From NCBI RefSeq assembly GCF_017562075.2, contig NC_054081.1:18068549-18132548 (forward strand): a DNA stretch of 64,000 nucleotides, read 5' to 3'. A program made the position numbers and the translations under genes. This document shows, one piece after another, positions 1 to 11,409 of this stretch (the first letter of the stretch is position 1; each line of letters begins with the position of its first letter). The stretch comes from Anopheles merus. Taxonomy: Eukaryota; Arthropoda; Insecta; Diptera; Culicidae. A model generated the notes under the pieces. The model saw only the letters and a list, made by a program, of their open reading frames with translations. It was not told the DNA's origin and ran no database searches.

Positions 1-2
1 AA

Positions 3-300
3 TTCCTGCTTTCAGCACTTGGCAACACTTCAAGAGTACCACAAGGAAGCATTCTTGGACCACTGCTTTTTGTGATATTTATAAACGACATTGTCAACGC
101 GCTTCCAAACTGCCGGAAACTACTTTAAACTGACGATCTCAATAACTTCATGCCTGTTTCTTATACTGATGACTGCTTAAGACTTCAGAATTATCTGTAC
201 AGCTTCACGTTTTGGTACAAACTAAATCGTTTGGGCGTCATCGTCAACAACAGTTCAGTGATTACATTCTCGAGAAAAAAGATTTCCAATACTGTACAAC
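3..300 (+). pseudogene. Degenerate non-LTR retrotransposon reverse-transcriptase fragment
   Basis: In the frame starting at base 3 the translation contains VPQGSILGPLLFVIFINDI (bases 36-92). This is the conserved RT segment just before the catalytic YxDD box in jockey/R1-like LINEs. The frame stops shortly after. A shifted frame (about 160-290) carries YTDD followed by LINE-like residues ending in TFSRKKIS. Stops and frameshifts show that it is dead. The window edge cuts the 5' side. Clade assignment within the non-LTR elements is uncertain. Confidence 0.75.
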
Positions 301-474
301 TGTACGATTGTTGACAATCCACTTTGCAGAACTAATTCTGTGTTTGATTAAGGCGTGCAGATAGCAAATCATTACAAGCTCTGCATTTCCAAAGTTAATC
401 ATTTATAAGGTTTCATTTTACGTGTTAGCAAACAAATTAAAAGGCTTTTTTAGCCTAAATTCTTTGTATTGTGC

Positions 475-781
<307 letters not shown>

Positions 782-782
782 A

Positions 783-1065
783 GATGATAGCAGGAATTCC
801 ATCCGGCCCAGCTTAGTGGTAGGCTTAAGTGATTTAACAGCTTCCATGACAGCTTCGTCAGATACATGTGGCTGGGTAAAATCTATCGCAAAATCAGGCG
901 TGTTTACGAGGGCTGCAGTTTTGACTTCTGGATCTATCATTGGAGTCGTATAAGCATCCTTAAACCTGAAAGTAAATACTTCGCATATCTCGGAAGGTGT
1001 TGTACGGGTAGTTCCATTTTATTCTATTGTATGGGGGATCACTTTTTTGGGGTACGCATAGCGGT
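783..1065 (-). pseudogene. Minus-strand LINE reverse-transcriptase N-terminal fragment
   Basis: The reverse complement translates in one frame through ICEVFTFRFKDAY, then VSDEAVMEAVKSLKP. After a one-base shift it gives AGPDGIPAI, the motif that opens the RT domain of jockey/R1-like LINEs. There is a stop upstream (near 1028) and a frameshift near 805, so it is a relic. It lies opposite in strand to the RT fragment at 3-300. Confidence 0.7.
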
Positions 1066-1714
1066 TATAGCTGTTATGTTATATTTATAGCTGCGGTATA
1101 AACATGAGGTTTCTTTTAAAACATATTTGTTTGTATAAATACGATTCATTTTATATTTCTTGAGTGCCGTTTTTTGGCATCGACTCCCAAACAGTAGTAC
1201 ATCATAGAATCATGAAAAATAGAAACAATTCAAAAAAGGTTTTAACACGCATTGTACTTTAATGTGCCTTGGTCCCACAAATGTATTTATGCCACATACC
1301 ACTCTGGGAGTCCCCTTTTCGGACTGAAGTCTCTCCAATATAGACGAATTTAAACAGTGAGTAATTTTTCATCAGCTACTTTGTTGATATATTCATACAT
1401 ATCCACTCTTGAACATGTAAACTTTCGTGCATCTTGCAGAAGCCTTAGGCCAAGACTGTTGTTAAATCCCGCCAAGACCGTACTATAAAAATGAAAAAAT
1501 AAATAAATAAAACAAAGGAGTCTCTAAAACCATAGTGGTTTGACTACAATTCAACGAAAGCAGTGGACGGGAGTGTTGGGACGGGAGTGAAATGCAGTTT
1601 GAAGATAAAATACAGATTAAATTTACTGCTAAAACAATCAGAGTCATTCGATGCTGCTCACCAGTGAATCATCCATAGCCCGTTATTGCACGAAGCGGCG
1701 TCTAATTTGAAATG
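1066..1714. other. AT-rich intergenic DNA, nothing recognised
   Basis: No coding pattern, RNA gene or clear repeat ends were recognised here. Confidence 0.5.
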
Positions 1715-1722
1715 ATTGCAGC

Positions 1723-1925
1723 CAGTGGTGGACTAACACGGGTTGAGGCCCTAATCAGACGCACAATTGTAAGCCTTTTTTAGGTGTCGAGCGAGAAGTT
1801 GTAGGAGTAATTTTAAACCAAAGAAGGATTGAGAAGCAAATTTATTTGTGAGCGGGGGTGGGTATACCCGAGACTTCGGGGCCCCACGCGGCCGCATAGT
1901 TTCCGTACTGCCTAATCCGCTCCTG
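1723..1925. mobile_element. hAT-type non-autonomous element (MITE), 203 bp
   Basis: The left end reads CAGTGGTGGACTAACACGG. The right end, reverse-complemented, reads CAGGAGCGGATTAGGCAGTA, an imperfect terminal inverted repeat. The flanks are ATTGCAGC (1715-1722) and ATTGCAGT (1926-1933), which match at 7 of 8 positions as expected for a hAT 8-bp target duplication. An internal GAGGCCCT is shared with the element at 50916-51232, so the two probably belong to one family. No transposase is encoded. Confidence 0.75.
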
Positions 1926-3065
1926 ATTGCAGTCCAAGGAGCAAAAGTCGCATAAGTTATGCTGGATCCTATGGTGATCCTATGCATATCAAATCGTTTT
2001 TCGAGCGTGACTTACATTAAAATTCGGAAGAGCTGTAGCATCGCACTGTGAGGAGTTTGGATAAATAGGATAGAAGCTGCACTAAGAATATTCTCTCGTT
2101 ACGCAATTTTGACGATTGCCATCGAGTGATCCCTTGATACTACCGCTCTATCAATCATACAGTTTACTCGTTGAGCTTAGAAACGCTTACAAAAAGAATA
2201 ATAAATTCGTATGCACTGTTTAAAGCTGGAGTGCTTCGCGGCAAAGCTGATACACCAGTTGTACTGGACATTTATCATTATTCAATGCCTGACAATACTA
2301 GAGCTAGGCAACGTTAGTCTCTAAGCATTACTTTTAATGTTCATAAGACCTTCATGGTGTAAAAATTAATTATTAGAAATAAATGTATAAATAAACATTA
2401 AATAATTAGTCAATGACCGACAACACGTTACAGACGTTTTTTACACCACAGTTTAGACACAAAAAACGGATTGAATGAACCCATAACGGGTATGTTATGT
2501 ATGGTCAATGAGCTGTACCAATACAGTGAAACCCCTCATAACGAGTACCCCTTATTACGATAACTTATTACGATACGTTTTTCACATAACGAGCATATTT
2601 TAACGCTCAACAAATACCTCTTTTAACGAGTAAATGCTCGCATAACAGGCAATATCATTGGTGATTCTGATACATTGTTTGCTGCCAATGTGTAATCAAG
2701 TTCACATTTGCTAACATTGAGCATTTCTTTAATTTTCATTATCGCTCAGGCAAAAAAGAGTTTCGACACTAACAATCATTTCGATACTATGAACATAACA
2801 TTATTGCCAGTAGCATAAGTGCCATATGATTGTACACAAGTGTATGGTACATTGGACGAGTGTTTATTGCGTTTTGATACTTAGATTTAATCTACGCATG
2901 ATCTGCCAATTACTGCCGCTGGATTTTGTAGATGTGATGCCAAGGAATGTATCGAATTTTTAATTCGTGTTGAGGACTATTCACCACAAACAAATTTTCA
3001 ATTGTGCCTTGTTTTCAAAGAAACAGGCTTATTTTGGACAATCAGAGTCTAGCACGAAATGTCTA

Positions 3066-3270
3066 ACTTCTTCTTTGGCACAATAACCATTGTGGGTCAA
3101 GGCCTGCCAGCACTACCAATGGGCATGACGCTGTCAGTGACTTATTGATTACTATAACAGGATAGTCAGCCCTACAGTATGGGGACACGGTCTATTTGGG
3201 GCTTGAACCCATGACGGGTATGTTATTAAGTCATACTAGATGACGACTGTATCACCAGACCAGCCACACT
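3066..3270 (-). mobile_element. tRNA-derived SINE (SINE200-like)
   Basis: On the minus strand the element opens with an A-box-like TGGTGATACAGTCG and has a B box GGTTCAAGCCC (plus bases 3198-3210 carry the complement). The tRNA-unrelated body ends in a GAAGAAG tail. The same body recurs at 41588-41788, and related heads lie at 41425, 60042 and 63748. The match to An. gambiae SINE200 is from memory of that family, not from a search. Confidence 0.8.
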
Positions 3271-3465
3271 AACTGCTGAATAACAATATCTTACACAAAT
3301 CGACGTAAACCGATAACCTAATTAATTGATTCCTCATATTCGCAAGTTTGTAAGTATTATCGATGCGAAGCTGTGGCTCTACACGAAAATTACGTTAAAA
3401 AATGGATTTTGTCAATTTTGAAAAATATTAAAAAACTCAATCATTATGTCATAGAAATAGCAATA

Positions 3466-3732
3466 CAGGTGTCCCCGAGATAAGGCTGTATTTGGGACTG
3501 AAACAATGTTTGCAAATGTATTAATTTTACACCAAAAGTCGTTTACACGATATAAATATTGAAGATCGGGTAGTTGTAGAATCTTTGGTAAGGTGTGTGT
3601 AACGATTATCAGCACAGAAATTCAAAAAATACATCAAATTCTTCTCACTGACAACTTTTCCCTGTCAAAATCAAAATCGTCGTATCTGCGAATCGTCGTA
3701 ACTCGAGGGGTTTGTAACTCGGGGGACGCCTG
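3466..3732. mobile_element. Nested TA-flanked MITE, 267 bp
   Basis: The left terminus is CAGGTGTCCCCGAGATAA. The right terminus, reverse-complemented, is CAGGCGTCCCCCGAGTTAC. TA flanks both ends (3464-3465 and 3733-3734). It sits inside the larger element 2524-3960, so it is the younger insertion. Confidence 0.65.
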
Positions 3733-3962
3733 TATATCAATATCCAAACAAACTGTAAATAGCAAACTTAATAATAGTATTTTCAAGTCTTTTTCCAGTT
3801 TTCCAGATGCATGCACTTACTCCAGCACATTTGCGGTCCTTGAACTGTTTATTTGATTTTTTATACAAATTTTATGGAAACATGTTTCCCGAAACGGGTT
3901 ATACGGGTTATAGAGTGAGCCACCGCCAACGGATTAAGCTCGTCATGCCGGGCTTCACTGTA

Positions 3963-6900
3963 ATTTGACTTCCACTAGTTCTTCAATGTATACAGAGAAC
4001 GATTGCGCTTTGCAGAATAAGACATAATTGTAAAGCAGTGTGTTAAATCTTATCCTTTTTGTATTGCCATGCGTCGCTCTATGTAATTCAAATTCCTTTT
4101 TTTTTCAACCCGCGAACCAAGAGGGCCCGCTGTTGAGTAACATACTAAACTTAACTGTGACACGGTCGATGAAATTCAAAAAGTAATCTTTTTAACATTA
4201 AATTGTTTAGGGTAATTTGGACCTACACGATAGATTTATGTCGAAGAGCTTGACCGAATCTTTCTAATATCATTCATTCATTCTAATATTATTATAATTA
4301 TAAGAATTATCAACTTCTCAGAACATATGAAGATAAAGTTCACACATATACGTCTATTTAACTAATTAATCTAACCAGTCAACTGTTCTTCACATATTTA
4401 TTTTTTTATTCAGAAAGAACGGCTTCCACCGTATTGCTTAATCAGATATTTATATCGATGTACAATCGGGTTCCTTCTGCTTTTTCAGAATTATATATCA
4501 AAGAGCTAAGAACACCTCCAACACCACTATCAGGAAACAGAAAGAGCGTGATTGCCGTTTCCCGGGAACTTACTGAGTAAGCGTTTGGGAATTCATTGCC
4601 ATATCGTTCGGCTTCGTTGCTAATGACGCGCTGGAGATTATAATGAGCAACAAACACAGCAACAACACACAATCTGCTACTCTTTTTTCTGTATTATCTT
4701 TACAATTACGACAGGCTTCTTTTACCATTTATATGAGCTGTAATCAAGGTTGGGATTATTTTGTAACGCAGAAAACCATTAGAAGTAACTCCACCTAACC
4801 AGCAATATACACTATGATGTGGTTTGGTGTGCTGAAATAGTCTCTAGCATATTGAACACACATGCATCCTTTTGTGGATAAACACTATCATAGAACGGAG
4901 ATGTTCCAGCGTGGGAAAAGGTTAGGCAACCTTAAAAAATCGCTGCAACCCTGTGCCTGTGGTAACAAACATAAGTCTTCCTTGTTCGAAGCCTTCCTTG
5001 CTAGCAGCCTAGGTCATGAGGTTAGTCGAGCGAAAAGCAAATACACTCACCGGACCGTCGTAGATGGATGCCATTATAAAGTTTTCCAATTTTGTACTCA
5101 CCGCAATGCGTCACACCGTGCCCCAGCGCTCGGTCGGCTAACCAAATGTGCAGTTGTAAAGCCCGAAGGCGAAATGCATCGCTTTCGTACGCTTCACGTC
5201 CAGACATTACTCGAGGGCTGCTGCGGGAAGGAGAAGGCTGCGAGCGGCTTCAAAAGTGGTTCGCCCACATACGGAATCGATTCCTCTTCTGGCACAAGAG
5301 CACTGGCTCTTAATTTGATTGCTTTCGCACTTTTCTTTTGTGCGTGGGGATGGTGGAAAGCCGTAACCCTCCGAAGTTGAGATGAGTTCTTCTGGTTTTT
5401 CTACCGACACCCACGCATCGTCAATGACCTTCACCAGGGACGTTCGGGGCAAAGAGACAAAGCAGCGTAGCAATTACAAACGGAAGCGGACTAGCTGTTT
5501 CTTGAATTTCCACAACGACAGTACGGACACGTTTCGAGGATTTTCCGGCGGCGAGACGCCCTACCCCATGAATACTGTGATTTACACCCCAATAACGCCG
5601 CGCGTTGAGAAAGCGACGCCTCTTCCAGCATCATCAAGGCAAACAAAGCCAAATCCGTGTTCTCTTGTCTGGTGCGTTTGCCTCTGTTGTCCTTGTTCCG
5701 ACAGATGATTTTCGCGCTCTGTACAATTCTTTCCAATCCCTCCTTCCGTCCGCTCTTACCACACTTGACCCAAGTGAGTGTGTGTGTGTGTGTTTTTTGC
5801 TGCGCAGTTCTGTTGCTTCAAGCGGCTGACTTTATTGCAACAACGCCGAGAGCATTTTCCTTGTCGAGATTTTTCCAGCTGCCCAAGCCACTTGAAAAAC
5901 ACGAACATCAAATTGTGCTGCGTTTTATATTGCTTCTCTCACCTCGTCTGTTCCCCTTTCAGAACCGTTCGTTCTTCTTGCGTGTGTGTGTTGCCTAAGT
6001 CTGTGTGTGTATATATTTTTGCCAACCCACTCACCCGAAAAGTGCGACGACTGACTTCAAGGAGATCGGGCAACCGGGCCGTACAAGGAAGATAAATAAA
6101 ACTATTTTTAATCCGATCAATTAGTCAATGTCACTCGTGTGCAGCTGACGTGCTCGGCGTTCGCTTTGTTACGGGCATGCTCTTGGCCTGCCGTAGCGTT
6201 TGCTTTCTAATCGTTGCCAGCAGAGCTTTGGGGATGGCGGGGGAGGGGAGAGATCTTTGTTTTCCACGAAAAAGGCACATGCACGGAGCTGGGAATCCCG
6301 GGCCTGGGATCCCAACTCTCGGCAAGGCAGGAAACGGACGCTGGCAAGATGACGAGGTGGAGGACTATTACCTTCGCACACCGAATCTACCGTTTCTTTA
6401 ATGAAAGGTATCTCAATTTCGGGCAAAACCGAACCTACAGAAGCAGAAATAACGACCGCTGGGAATAATGTCGGGCGAGTCGCTGGTGGGTTCGACCGCA
6501 CATTATCGATTCGATGGTGGTGGTGGTGCTTCAGCCCAGCACCGGTTCGGCTCGCAATCCCAACTAGGCCACCCAGGTAAGGATGAGCTTGGAAATTGCC
6601 GAAACACCTTGCGTGCCAGGCCCACACCGCGCGTGCCATTTTGTGGGTTCGATCGTTACTGTAGTGGTTTCGTGCAATATATTGCTGTCCCCACCTTCGG
6701 GCTCCATTACTGACCTGGAGGCTTAAAAGACACACAGAAACAAAAAAAAATATACACCCAGTAGCACAGTTACTAAGCCGTGCAACCCGGATAGTAGTAC
6801 TTGTGGGCCATGCGGTAATGGCGGCGGTAAATATTGATCACCTACACAATGAGAATTTGAAGCGGGTGTATGAAGCGAAGAGGAAGAGACTGTTGAATGT

Positions 6901-9050
6901 GAGTCTGTGTGTGGGTGGATACAGTATGTGTGTAAGAGAAGCAAATGAATAAAAGGTAACACAGCTTCCATCCCACAGCGCTGCCCTTATGGTTCTATTC
7001 GGCCGTTTGGTCCTTCGAACCGGATTCTCATCATTTGCCCTTTTTATTATTGAACACCGTTCGAAAGCGCTCCCTGGGAGGTGGAAGTATGTGTGTGTGT
7101 GGTGGAGAAAACTCTTGGAGCTTTCATTTTCTCCTCTCCCAACTCCACCGCATGGGTATTCTAGCACCGCTTCATCGGCTAAAAATGGCAGCAGGATTTC
7201 TGTAGCGAATCCGGACGAACTCTAAAGCGACAAAAGAAAGCGACCGTCTTTTGTTGGCGATGACACTGAAACTACCTGTAAAGCTTCCACCATGCCCGGA
7301 GCACTTTTAGCAGGTTGAAAACGAATTCTCAGAAACAACTCAGAACAAAAAAAAATGGAGAAGAAAGAACACCTCTTTGCCTACGCTACTGTCTGGTTGC
7401 CATATCGCGGGCGGTGTTGAAACGATTAGTGAAGCAGTGCCGCAGCAGGAAGAAGCAAATTAAGTCCCCGTGTGTTCGATGGTACTGACAGAGCGCCAGT
7501 GCGAGCAGGGACTTCTGGAGCGCGGATGAACACGATCATCGTACTGGCCTCGTTAGGAGGGTGTCCAACTATCCAGCCATAAAAAAAGTTCATCGGATTT
7601 TGTGGCTGGGTTGAGCCGGGTGCTGCGGTTTGCTGCCACACAGCGCCGCACGACAACGCGAGCTCCTAGCTGCAAGAGCACGACGATGAGCAATGATGAA
7701 CGAGGATGTTGTTGCTCGCTGGATGATGATGGTGATGATGTGAATGGGTTGTACCGATGCAAGAACGTTAGGGATATAATGTACACTGGGGAACCACTTC
7801 TGCGGATGGAGTGGCCCGGTACACGGTGAAAGGCAACCGTGTTGCCAAAAGGAAGTATACTCCAGCAGCAGCAGATAAATCCTCGCGGTGTGGGATTTCG
7901 GTCAGCGATATTGGACCGAGCGTGCTTAAAAGCACGTTAACCACAGGGAAGCTACGCGGGTTGGGTGGGCAAGTTTAAACGGAGCTATTTTTAAAACTGG
8001 GGATGGCTGTGTGAAATGGGTTTTTGCGCTTCACCTTTCCACTAGCTGTGTGTATGTGGGTTTTGTGTGTGTTTGTGTGTGTGCTTTTGTTCCACGAAAC
8101 TGGGGAAAATAGCAGCAGCGGACCTACAACATTTAACAATTGCTTTCAGTTTCCACAAAACAAAAAACTGGAAGGATGAATCTGACAACACCAGTCGACG
8201 AAAAGCTCATTAGCGCGTAGATGTATCTGCTCAGGTGCGTACACTAACCTGTACTGAGCTCCTGTGCAGGTCTTTGGTAGTATGCAAAAACACTCCAGTG
8301 CTAGCATGACTGCAAATACAAGCACTCCACCGCTTATATGTGTCCAGTTGTGCACCACCGTCGACAAGACATTTTAATTAGACACCGTATATACATATAT
8401 CTGAAGTCAATCTTCCGGGAATAATAAAAACAGCATAAGCGAGTTATAAATTCTGAATGATGCTAAAATATATGAAGTGAAATGATAATAATTTGATATG
8501 ATGTTTTACTGGTACTCCCAAAAATTATAATTTGAAAGTAATCCAACAATCTAACATGATGTCAACATATATCGCTGGAAGTCAAATAACATCAAAATGC
8601 TTTTTAACAATAGGTATATGGAGCCCGTCAATTTGACAGAAGCAAAACTTTGGGGTGAAATACACAAAATACCATTGATTTTCGATGTTTACTTCTCGTA
8701 TTTTTTCATCATTTCAAATACGCATATGGTGACGGGTTGGTTGATTGCGTTTTGTATGTTAGTTCAGTTTTAACAGTTTTCCCTAGAAAAGTAAAAATAG
8801 AAATGAGAGATAACTCTAAACCATCCATTATCGTAAAATAAGCTTGATAAGTGATGTAACATAAATGGCATCAAGCGAAAATGGCAATCAACTTGTTCCT
8901 CGTGTTTTTCGCAACTCAAAAAGGAATGAAGGATAAGACATCGAAAATATATCGGTCCATATGTAGGAGAAAGAATAACGACTACCACAATAAATTGGCT
9001 GTATGCAGACAACTTTCTATGAGTGTCAAAAGTTGTTTAATGACATAATT
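3963..9050. other. Intergenic DNA without a supported gene
   Basis: About 5 kb. The part from 4860 to 8350 is less AT-rich and carries several overlapping open frames on both strands (for example 4862-5380 and 5382-5708). None shows a recognisable domain or a clear splice structure. Short GT runs occur near 5775, 5985, 7090 and 8040. From 8380 to 9050 the sequence is AT-rich and featureless. The region could hold regulatory DNA or leader exons of the J-domain gene, but nothing seen proves it. Confidence 0.4.
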
Positions 9051-9052
9051 TT

Positions 9053-9480
9053 GAAAACGCATGGACAAGGACGCTGTCCAAATCTGACGAAACCCTCTTA
9101 GCCGCGTTCGAGAGGAATATGCTCAGAAGGATACTTGGCCCCGTATGTGTGGAAGGACAATGGAGGAGCCGCTATAATGACGAGCTATACGAGATGTACG
9201 GCGACCTCACTGTCGTACAGCGTATCAAGCTCGCTAGGCTCCGGTGGGCTGGCCATGTTTTACGCATGGAAACGGACGACCCAGCCCGTAAAGTCTTTTT
9301 AGGCCGTCCACAAGGACAGAGGAGGCGTGGTAGGCCCAAATTGAGGTGGTAAGATGGCGTGGAGGCGTCCGCCATTAAGGCCGGGATAACGGACTGGCAG
9401 ACGAAGGCGCGAGATCGTGAGCGGTTTCGGACACTCCTGAGGCAGGCCAAGACCGCAAAGCGGTTGTAGCGCCGGATAAG
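9053..9480 (+). pseudogene. 3' end of a LINE (ORF2 C-terminus), 5'-truncated copy A
   Basis: The translation from 9062 reads WTRTLSKSDE, then LLAAFERNMLRRILGP, then RLRWAGHVLRME and GRPQGQRRRGRPKLRW. This is the typical C-terminal tail of LINE ORF2 proteins. An in-frame TAA at 9350-9352 interrupts it, where copy B (37955-38142) has CAA. Beyond the stop the frame continues to the natural end near 9468. The 3' tail begins GGATAAGTATG. Confidence 0.85.
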
Positions 9481-10900
9481 TATGTAAAAATAATTTTAAT
9501 AAAATTAATTTTTGGCATTATTTGAACTAATCTAAAGACGTCCTAGTAAATCCAATTCCTAGTACATTTGACGGGAGCTCGTAGATATAAGTATATGAGA
9601 GCCACCCGTTAACCTAGTGTTAAATAGTTCGCAACAAAGAAAAAAAGTTTTATCAGCTCTTATAAATCTATAAATTTATTGATCAAATGGATCTTTTTTG
9701 AAAATCACTGTTCTAAAACTGTTGAGAAGTAAACAAGGGGCCATCTCTTAGAGATCTTCGGAATATTTAGTATTTAGAAAAAGAGCATCATGTAGGGTAA
9801 AGTTCTATGAATTATAGCACCCTAAAACAGTTATCCATTCTCTGAAATGTACAAAGAATTCTGAAAACTGATCTGCAAGAAATATAAAATTTGCCTCGGA
9901 CGTGCCGATACGCTGCTCTAGTTATATGTCTTTACCAGTTATTTGCATCTCTGCGTATCTGATAATCGTCAACTCAAACAACTTGCACCCAACAAAGCAG
10001 CCCGTAGTCATTACATGGCTGTTACTGTTACCTACTCAAACTTTATGCATACCTGCTCCAGCCATCTAACATTTCTTCAGCATTCCTCCTTCCCGTCAGC
10101 CTCAATATGCCAAGTTCAATGCTCGGAAAGGGTGAAGGGTTAGGAGGGGGAAGGGGGGGGGGATGACTGGAAATGCAAACGATCCCGAAGCTAGGTCCAC
10201 GCGAATCGGTATCCGCACCAGCATTGTCCGAGGACTGTTGTGGTTCGCTCTCGCGCTCTCCCAAAAGTTCGACTCACTCAGGCACGGGCAGTGCGCTCTC
10301 CCGCTGTGGCTCGCTATCACGCGGCAAACTAATACGGGCGCTCTCGCATCTCGTAGAGATCTTGGGCAGCAGCACCCAAAACGGGCTCCGGCCAGTGCGA
10401 GCCCCGGTACATTGATGCGTGGATGCTCTGCCGTGTCGGGCTTTCAGTGGTTGATCAGGCACGCTTGCGAGAGGTCGCTTCGAGAGGTTTCCGTGCACGA
10501 GCGTGTTACGACGCAGCAGCAAAACCAATCACACGCCTCCGCCCCCGCCCCACACGAGACTACTCGCTACGGTTGCGTACGGTCACACGTCTAACACAAA
10601 TTGGCCGCATCGACGCTGCCAATTCGCATTGGACAGCACGGCAATACAGACGGACACACACACACGCGGCAAAAACAGACAGCCAGGTCAAAGTGTCAAG
10701 GCTGAAGATAAGCCTTCCGAGGGCAAGTGTTGATCTCGCGTCGTTGAAGCTGTGCGGATCGGTGTGTGAGAGGGTTTTTACCAGCTTCCCAGCGTCAGGT
10801 GAATAATTGTGTGATTCCCCTTGCAACTGAGGTACGTGCAAAGGTTCTGTTCAGGTTCGACGAGGTAAACAACAGCAGCAGTACACATCATAAACTCGCC
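9481..10900. other. Intergenic DNA upstream of the J-domain gene
   Basis: AT-rich until about 9940. It then becomes GC-richer (10150-10800) and leads into the presumed promoter and leader of the gene starting at 11410. Open frames here lack domains. Donor-like sites (for example CAG|GTGAAT near 10799 and GAG|GTACGT near 10830) suggest, but do not prove, non-coding first exons. Confidence 0.35.
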
Positions 10901-11409
10901 CAGACCCTATTAAACGTGTGTGTTTTGTGTGTGTGTGTGTGTTTGTGATTGTCCCGTTTCAGTGTGCGGTGTCGTATTGGAATTTCGGCCAGCGAACGTC
11001 AATCAAAATCACACCGAACAACAACAACAACAACAACAGAAGCAACAACGCCACAAAAACCCGTTCCAGTGCACGATCGGGCATTCACAAGCACACAGCG
11101 CGCGAAAAAGGGAAAGTCGCCCGCAATTGTTTTTCGGAGTGTACCTGTGTCCGTGCGTGTGTGCATGTGTAGGGCAAGGTCGCCGACGGCACAGCTGAGA
11201 CGGGTGGCCCAGTAGCAGACAAAAACGCGCGCGGGTAAAACCAGGCCCAAGGTGTTTCTGGCCAGCGAGCGGTTGAAGGTGATTGGAATCGCGCGGGAAA
11301 CCCCCCCGGAGAGGCCAGACAACAATCAAAACCGCCCCTCCGCGAGCACACCACACCAGTGCAGCTAGTAGCAGCGCTTGCAGTAGCAACTTACAGCAGC
11401 CCGAGCACG
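10901..11409 (+). promoter_or_regulatory. Presumed promoter/5' leader of the J-domain gene
   Basis: GC-rich DNA directly upstream of the ATG at 11410. It contains a short GT run (10918-10945) and an AAC trinucleotide run (11018-11038). No TATA box or decisive start site was recognised. That it is transcribed leader is inferred only from its position. Confidence 0.35.

Larger units (their letters stand above)
2524..3960. mobile_element. TA-flanked Tc1/mariner- or pogo-like non-autonomous element, 1.4 kb
   Basis: The left end is CAGTGAAACCCCTCATAACG. The right end, reverse-complemented, is CAGTGAAGCCCGGCATGACG. Both ends abut a TA dinucleotide (2522-2523 and 3961-3962). The subterminal region is rich in ATAACGAG units. 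The element contains a nested SINE (3066-3270) and a nested TA-flanked MITE (3466-3732). No transposase reading frame is visible. A related, reversed copy lies in intron 3 of the prolyl hydroxylase gene (22193-23312). Confidence 0.7.

Noticed and set aside
4862..5380. Plus-strand open frame of 172 codons
   Set aside because: No domain and no splice context, and overlapping frames on both strands are equally open, which is typical of chance in GC-richer DNA.
10163..10594. Open frame of 143 codons upstream of the J-domain gene
   Set aside because: Odd composition and no recognisable domain; more likely promoter or leader DNA.
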